Assembly (NCBI RefSeq): GCF_937889215.1
Contig: NZ_CALBEX010000390.1
Location: forward strand, 1-9,598
Origin: an uncultured Limnohabitans sp.
GTDB lineage: Bacteria; Pseudomonadota; Gammaproteobacteria; Burkholderiales; Burkholderiaceae_C
Length of the DNA stretch: 9,598 nucleotides
Direction: 5' to 3'
Shown: piece after piece, positions 5,898 through 9,598 of the stretch
Layout: each line of letters begins with the position of its first letter
Position numbering within the stretch: the stretch's first letter is position 1
Notes under the pieces: model-generated
Told to the model about the DNA's origin: nothing
The model's database searches: none
What the model saw: only the letters and a program-made list of their open reading frames with translations
Position numbers and translations under genes: made by a program

Positions 5898-6899
5898 CGG
5901 CGGCACATCGCGCCCCAAGATGCGCTGCCCCAACCAAGTCAAGCCTTGGCCCACGTCCATTCGGCGGCTTTTTTGCGCGGCAATTGGATGGTCTTGTCCA
6001 GCTTGCAGCGGCATCCCAATGTCAAACGCAAACACATAGTCAGGCTCTTGGCCCATGCGCAAATCGGTCACCAACAGATGGTCTTTGTCGCGCTCTATTT
6101 TGAAAAAACCATCGGTGAAGCGCGCCAAACGTTGGAGCTGCGAGTGCTCGGCGTGCTGCGCCGCCAAGGCACCTCCTCGCTCATGGGCGTCAAAACGAAT
6201 GGCCCTGCCGCCATCAAAAAACGAATAAAAACCCTCGTGGAAACGATCACCATCCAGGGCAACCACCCGCCACAGCACCGTGTTCAAGGGCGCGGGCGTG
6301 ACCAGCAGTTGCTGGCTGGGCAGGCCTTGCGTCTGCAGCGACTGGCGTGCATGTTGCGTGACCCACGCCTGACCCAAGGCACTCCAAGCCAGGTAAGCGG
6401 TGCTGAAAGCCAAAGCCCAACCATTGATGGCCAAGGCCCGCGGCACGGACTGAACGCGCAGCGCCGCCACCACGCCCACCAACAAGGGCAAGGAGTACAG
6501 CGGGTCAATGATGAACATGCTGCCCAAGCCATACGCCTCATCGGTGAATGGCTGAAACACCTGGGTGCCGTAGATCGTCATCAGATCAAGCAAGGGGTGC
6601 GTGACCAGCGCCAGCATGAGCGCCCACCACCAACGACCATACAGCTGAGGCTGGCGGTGGATGCGGCTCACCACCCAGGCCATGGGGAAAGCAAAGAGCG
6701 TCAGCAACAACAAAGCGTGCGTCTCAGCTCGGTGCCGGATCATGTTCAAAATCGGATCCCCGTGGTCGAGCAACACATCCAAGTCGGGCAACAAGCCCGC
6801 AACACCCCCCCACAAAGCCGATTTCCACAGCGCGGTGCGCCGCCCCATCACGGCCACCCCGATCGAGGCCCCCAAAAGTACTTGTGTGACGGAATCCAT
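5877..6899 (-). CDS. YdjM-like (DUF457) inner-membrane metal-dependent hydrolase
   Basis: This 340-residue protein opens MDSVTQVLLGASIGVAVMGR, the hallmark start of the DUF457/YdjM family of membrane-bound, putatively metal-dependent hydrolases. Candidate metal ligands are placed as in the family: Asp39 and Asp41 (LPDLD), His56 and His61 (HRAETH), and His101 and Asp105 (HPLLD). Membrane segments are seen at about 30-43, 60-78, 90-108, 133-147 and 156-175. The part after about 190 is soluble-looking and ends in a basic, Gly/Pro-rich tail (308-340). HRAETH departs from the more usual HRGxTHS. The family is linked to the SOS response in E. coli, and the substrate is unknown. The ATG at 6897-6899 gives the family N-terminus exactly, though it lacks a strong Shine-Dalgarno. 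It is divergent from the hemerythrin gene across 176 bases. Confidence 0.85.
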   Translation of the reverse strand: MDSVTQVLLGASIGVAVMGRRTALWKSALWGGVAGLLPDLDVLLDHGDPILNMIRHRAETHALLLLTLFAFPMAWVVSRIHRQPQLYGRWWWALMLALVTHPLLDLMTIYGTQVFQPFTDEAYGLGSMFIIDPLYSLPLLVGVVAALRVQSVPRALAINGWALAFSTAYLAWSALGQAWVTQHARQSLQTQGLPSQQLLVTPAPLNTVLWRVVALDGDRFHEGFYSFFDGGRAIRFDAHERGGALAAQHAEHSQLQRLARFTDGFFKIERDKDHLLVTDLRMGQEPDYVFAFDIGMPLQAGQDHPIAAQKSRRMDVGQGLTWLGQRILGRDVPPPGRAGS

Positions 6900-7075
6900 G
6901 GTGATGTGTAGCCAGAAAAAACAATGGTCCCGAGGTTAGCGGCTTTTGCATGCCCCGTGGTGCGTCGGGTTGGTGGTGTTTTTGTCAACCCGGCTTTGCC
7001 CCCAGGCACTTGGGGCTGATGGCTTGGCACGATAATGGTCTTCCGGTTTACCTCTCGTCTTGCCCCTCCATCCAC
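6900..7075. other. divergent intergenic region between DUF457 and hemerythrin genes
   Basis: These 176 bases separate two divergent genes. A GATAAT (7031-7036) about 40 bases before the hemerythrin ATG is a candidate forward -10, with TTGGGG (7010-7015) as a poor -35 at 15-base spacing. The reverse strand has a perfect TTGACA (6983-6988), but the position 17 bases on reads ACGCAC and is not a -10. I see no other structure worth naming. Confidence 0.3.
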
Positions 7076-7588
7076 ATGACCACCACCGCCACATCCGCCC
7101 CTGCCGTCTCCGCCGCCGCCCCAATGCCCTGGACCGCCTCACTGGACACGGGCGATGCCCGCATGGACGAGACACACCAAGAGTTTGTGGACATGGTCAA
7201 CCAGATTCTGGCCACGCCAGAAGACCAGCAGCTGCCGGTCTACAAAGCGTTTTTGGCCCACACGGTGGAACACTTTGCGCAAGAAGAGCGCTGGATGCTG
7301 GCCACCGGGTTTTCGGCCGACAACTGCCACGCCGAGCACCACGCCACCATTTTGGAGACCATGCGCGTGGTCGAAGCCCATTACTTGGACAGCGACACCA
7401 CCATCATCAGCCGAATGGCCGAAGCGCTGGCCGAGTGGTTTCCGGGGCATGCCAACAGCATGGACGCGGGCCTGGCCGCGCACCTGAAATCGGTGGGTTT
7501 TGACAGCGTGACCGAAACCCTGGCCGACCCCTCGGCCATCCAAAACGTGACCATGTCGGGCTGTGGCAGCGTCAGCTGCAGCAGCTGA
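7076..7588 (+). CDS. bacteriohemerythrin-like di-iron protein
   Basis: This is a 170-residue protein with one hemerythrin domain (about 17-137), a four-helix bundle that binds O2 (sometimes NO) at a non-heme di-iron centre. All seven classical ligands can be assigned: His34 (DETHQEF), His66 and Glu70 (HFAQEE), His85 and His89 (HAEHH, four apart), and His125 and Asp130 (HANSMD, five apart). Residues 1-16 are an Ala/Thr/Pro-rich lead with no signal peptide features, and Met17 (MPWTASLD) is where most hemerythrin cores begin, so ATG 7124 is an alternative start. The C-terminus (138-170) extends past the bundle and ends GCGSVSCSS with two cysteines, which is unusual. Likely cytosolic roles are O2 storage, delivery or sensing. 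No Shine-Dalgarno is seen. It converges on the Bug-family gene with 20 bases between. Confidence 0.88.
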   Translation: MTTTATSAPAVSAAAPMPWTASLDTGDARMDETHQEFVDMVNQILATPEDQQLPVYKAFLAHTVEHFAQEERWMLATGFSADNCHAEHHATILETMRVVEAHYLDSDTTIISRMAEALAEWFPGHANSMDAGLAAHLKSVGFDSVTETLADPSAIQNVTMSGCGSVSCSS

Positions 7589-7589
7589 C
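7571..7589. terminator. tight hairpin spanning the hemerythrin stop codon
   Basis: GTCAGCTG-CAG-CAGCTGAC is a perfect 8-base stem with a 3-base loop, and the TGA stop (7586-7588) lies in its 3' arm. It is the strongest short hairpin I found in the window. No T-tract follows. A role in ending transcription or protecting the mRNA 3' end is inferred. Confidence 0.35.
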
Positions 7590-7608
7590 CGCACAAGCCC
7601 AAAACACC

Positions 7609-8586
7609 TTACTGGGCCTTGATCCCCGCCGTCTGAATCACGCGGGTCCAGGTGTCGATTTCAGATTTGATGAAACCGGTATAGGCCTTGCTGCCCGGTG
7701 AAGGGATCACAAAACCCACCGACGTCAAGCGCTGACGCACCTTGTCTGACTGCAGCGCCTGCACCATGGCAGCCTCCAACTTGGCCACGATCTCGGGAGG
7801 CGTGCCCTTGGCTACCGAAAGACCAGACCAAGACAAGGCCTGAAACCCAGGATAGCCTGACTCGGCCACAGTGGGCACATCAGGATAAAGCGGATTGCGC
7901 TGCGCACTGCTGACTGCAATGGCCCGGAGCTTGCCCGCCTTGATGTGTGGCAAGGCCGAATCTTGGTTGATGAAAATCATGGGCACAGTCCCTGCCAACA
8001 GATCGTTGAGCAATGGGCCGCCGCCGCGGTAAGGGATGCCCGTCATGAAAATACCCGTGGTTTGCTTGAACAACTCCATGGCCATGTGACCTGAAGCCGC
8101 ATGGGTAAACCCATAGTCGAGCTTGCCCGGGTTTTGCTTGGCGTAGTTCACGATGTCTTGCACCGTCTTGAAAGGCATGGTCGGATTGACCACCAGCACG
8201 TTGGGGCCCGAATGCACCTGTGTCAGGTGTATCAGGTCGTTCATTGAGTTGTATTTGAGCTTGGGGTCAAGGCCATGGGCCACGGCATTTTGTCCCACAC
8301 CGCTTTGGATGATCGTGTAGCCGTCGGGTGCCATTTTCAAAGCGCGGTCCATGCCCACAATGCCCCCTGCGCCACCAATGTTGTCCACCACAACCGCTTG
8401 CTTCAAAATTTTGCCCAACTCATCGGCCATGAGTCGGCCCATCACATCGCTGGTGCCACCCGGAGGAAAAGGCACCACCAGTTTGATCGGGCGATTCGGA
8501 TAATCGCTTTGCGCAAACACAGGAGACAAGGCCAAGCCCATCACGGCCAAGGTCAGTGTTTTGAGAAGGTGTCGCTTGAATTTCAT
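7609..8586 (-). CDS. Bug/TctC-family periplasmic solute-binding protein
   Basis: This 325-residue protein has a clear Sec signal peptide: basic MKFKRHLLK, a hydrophobic core, then SPVFA and likely cleavage after residue 25. The mature part starts with the Bug-family signature YPNRPIKLVVPFPPGGTSD (29-47), followed by NIGGAGGIVGMD (69-80), PDGYTI (87-92), PYRGGGPLLNDLLAG (185-199), KAGKLRAIAV (216-225) and YPDVPTVAESGYPG (234-247). These are the ligand-facing loops and hinge of the two-lobed binding fold. The family binds carboxylates for tripartite tricarboxylate transporters, but many members in Burkholderiales are orphans, as this one appears to be in the window. GGGGA lies 4 bases before the ATG. 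It sits 40 bases downstream of the aldarate dehydratase in the same direction, so a sugar-acid ligand such as galactarate is likely, though not shown. Confidence 0.93.
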   Translation of the reverse strand: MKFKRHLLKTLTLAVMGLALSPVFAQSDYPNRPIKLVVPFPPGGTSDVMGRLMADELGKILKQAVVVDNIGGAGGIVGMDRALKMAPDGYTIIQSGVGQNAVAHGLDPKLKYNSMNDLIHLTQVHSGPNVLVVNPTMPFKTVQDIVNYAKQNPGKLDYGFTHAASGHMAMELFKQTTGIFMTGIPYRGGGPLLNDLLAGTVPMIFINQDSALPHIKAGKLRAIAVSSAQRNPLYPDVPTVAESGYPGFQALSWSGLSVAKGTPPEIVAKLEAAMVQALQSDKVRQRLTSVGFVIPSPGSKAYTGFIKSEIDTWTRVIQTAGIKAQ

Positions 8587-8626
8587 GGTGTCCCCATTTG
8601 TGAAAGTTGGTGGTTAAAGTACGTCG

Positions 8627-9598
8627 TCAAGTGATCGGTGCAGGATTGAACAAGACCAAGGCGTTGTGCAGCTTCCAGTGTTCTGCCCAAGTCTTGCGGC
8701 CGCTGGCCACATCGAGCAGGGTGCGAAAAAACTCCCAGCCCATGTCTTCAATGCTCACACCTTCATCGGCAATGCGACCGGCATTGAGGTCCATCAGGTC
8801 ATGCCAACGCCGGGCCAAATCGGTGCGGGTGGCGACCTTGATGACGGGGCATTCGGCCAGGCCATAGGGTGTACCGCGCCCAGTGGTGAAGACATGCACG
8901 TTCATGCCTGCCGCCAATTGCAGAGTGCCGCAAATGAAGTCACTGGCCGGCGTGGCAGCGAAGACCAAGCCTTTTTGGTCGCGGCGGAGTTTTTCTCCTG
9001 GTGCCAGCACATGGGAAATGGCACTGGTGCCGCTTTTGATGATCGAGCCCATGGCTTTTTCTGCAATGTTGGACAGCCCTCCCGCCTTGTTTCCGGGTGT
9101 GGTGTTGGCGCTGCGATCAGCTTGCCCACGCGCCAAATAGCGGTCATACCAATCCAGCTCCCGCACGATGGCTTGGGCCACGTCAGGGGTGGCAGCGCGT
9201 TGCGTGAGTTGCTCCACCGCATCCCGCACCTCGGTGTTTTCACTGAACATCACCGTGGCCCCCACACGCACCAGCAAATCCGCCGCAAAGCCCACGGCCG
9301 GGTTGGCCGTGACCCCAGAAAACGCATCGCTGCCACCGCATTGCACACCCACAACCAGTTCGCTGGCGGGCACCGTCTCACGCCTGCGGGCGTTCAGTCG
9401 CTCCAAGTGTGGCCGGGCGCTCTGGACAATGCTGTCCAGCATGGACATGAAGCCCACATGCTGGGCATCTTGCAGGCAAACCGTGTCAAGCCCAGCAGCA
9501 GGGTCACGCGCATCGGCGATCGGAAAACTGCCAGGCGGCAGCAAGCGATCAGGTTGCAATTTTTCACAACCCAAGCTGACCAGCATCACCTCTCCGCC
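8627..9598 (-). CDS. garD: galactarate dehydratase (UxaA/GarD family), C-terminal part
   Basis: The frame is open to the right edge of the window, giving the last 323 residues of a protein that is usually a little over 500, so the N-terminus is outside. Visible family blocks include [15 protein letters not shown] (5-19), [24 protein letters not shown] (about 81-104) and, at the end, [31 protein letters not shown] and the terminal [14 protein letters not shown]. These match GarD more closely than the related altronate dehydratase UxaA, which belongs to the same superfamily. GarD is an iron-dependent enzyme that removes water from galactarate to give 5-dehydro-4-deoxy-D-glucarate, in the cytosol. 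Cys11 and Cys88 are possible metal or active-site cysteines. It precedes the Bug-family gene by 40 bases in an apparent operon. The aldarate specificity is inferred from the tail sequence; a related aldonate or aldarate is possible. Confidence 0.88.
   Translation of the reverse strand, partial: GGEVMLVSLGCEKLQPDRLLPPGSFPIADARDPAAGLDTVCLQDAQHVGFMSMLDSIVQSARPHLERLNARRRETVPASELVVGVQCGGSDAFSGVTANPAVGFAADLLVRVGATVMFSENTEVRDAVEQLTQRAATPDVAQAIVRELDWYDRYLARGQADRSANTTPGNKAGGLSNIAEKAMGSIIKSGTSAISHVLAPGEKLRRDQKGLVFAATPASDFICGTLQLAAGMNVHVFTTGRGTPYGLAECPVIKVATRTDLARRWHDLMDLNAGRIADEGVSIEDMGWEFFRTLLDVASGRKTWAEHWKLHNALVLFNPAPIT

Noticed and set aside
5760..6911. Forward 383-codon frame opposite the DUF457 gene
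   Set aside because: The reverse frame has a clear family N-terminus, metal-ligand motifs and membrane helices. The forward frame is rich in Gln, His and Arg with no motif, and overlaps the end of the transporter gene.
6960..6988. Reverse TTGACA as a promoter for the DUF457 gene
   Set aside because: The -35 is perfect, but the hexamer 17 bases downstream is ACGCAC, with no usable -10 at 16-18 bases.
6950..7075. Upstream extension of the hemerythrin reading frame by 42 codons
   Set aside because: The extension (rich in Trp, Cys and Pro) is not hemerythrin-like and would cover the candidate -10 element. ATG 7076 or 7124 fits the domain better.

Overview
The window looks like chromosome of a GC-rich betaproteobacterium, probably Burkholderiales of the Comamonadaceae type. 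This is inferred from the coding style, an orphan Bug/TctC periplasmic binding protein beside a sugar-acid dehydratase, and densely packed short operons. I see no mobile element, CRISPR array, tRNA or rRNA. The organism call is an inference and was not checked by search.

Layout from left to right. Positions 1-278 hold no confident gene. They contain a TGACC-N4-GGTCA palindrome and a possible reverse-strand gene start running off the left edge. A DUF2237 protein (279-653, +) converges on an Rrf2-family regulator (666-1162, -) whose reading frame is broken near 1090-1130. Left of 1292 is a divergent control region with a second TGACC-N4-GGTCA palindrome sitting inside the Rrf2 promoter.

Rightward from 1292 runs the most distinctive block: an unrecognised small protein with an N-terminal hydrophobic segment, overlapped by four bases (ATGA) by an unusual photolyase/cryptochrome-family flavoprotein with a long basic tail. 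Four bases later comes a cryptochrome of the DASH type. A ten-helix EamA-type (DMT) transporter follows and may be cotranscribed or have its own promoter. The two flavoproteins point to light-dependent DNA repair or blue-light sensing. The first differs from classical CPD photolyase at several key positions, so its activity is open.

The transporter converges on a YdjM-like (DUF457) membrane hydrolase (5877-6899, -). Divergent from that is a bacteriohemerythrin-like protein (7076-7588, +) with all seven di-iron ligands. It converges on a two-gene reverse-strand operon: the C-terminal part of a galactarate dehydratase (running off the right edge) followed by a Bug-family solute-binding protein, consistent with aldarate use. 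All three convergent junctions are short (12-20 bases) and each has an inverted repeat without a T-tract.
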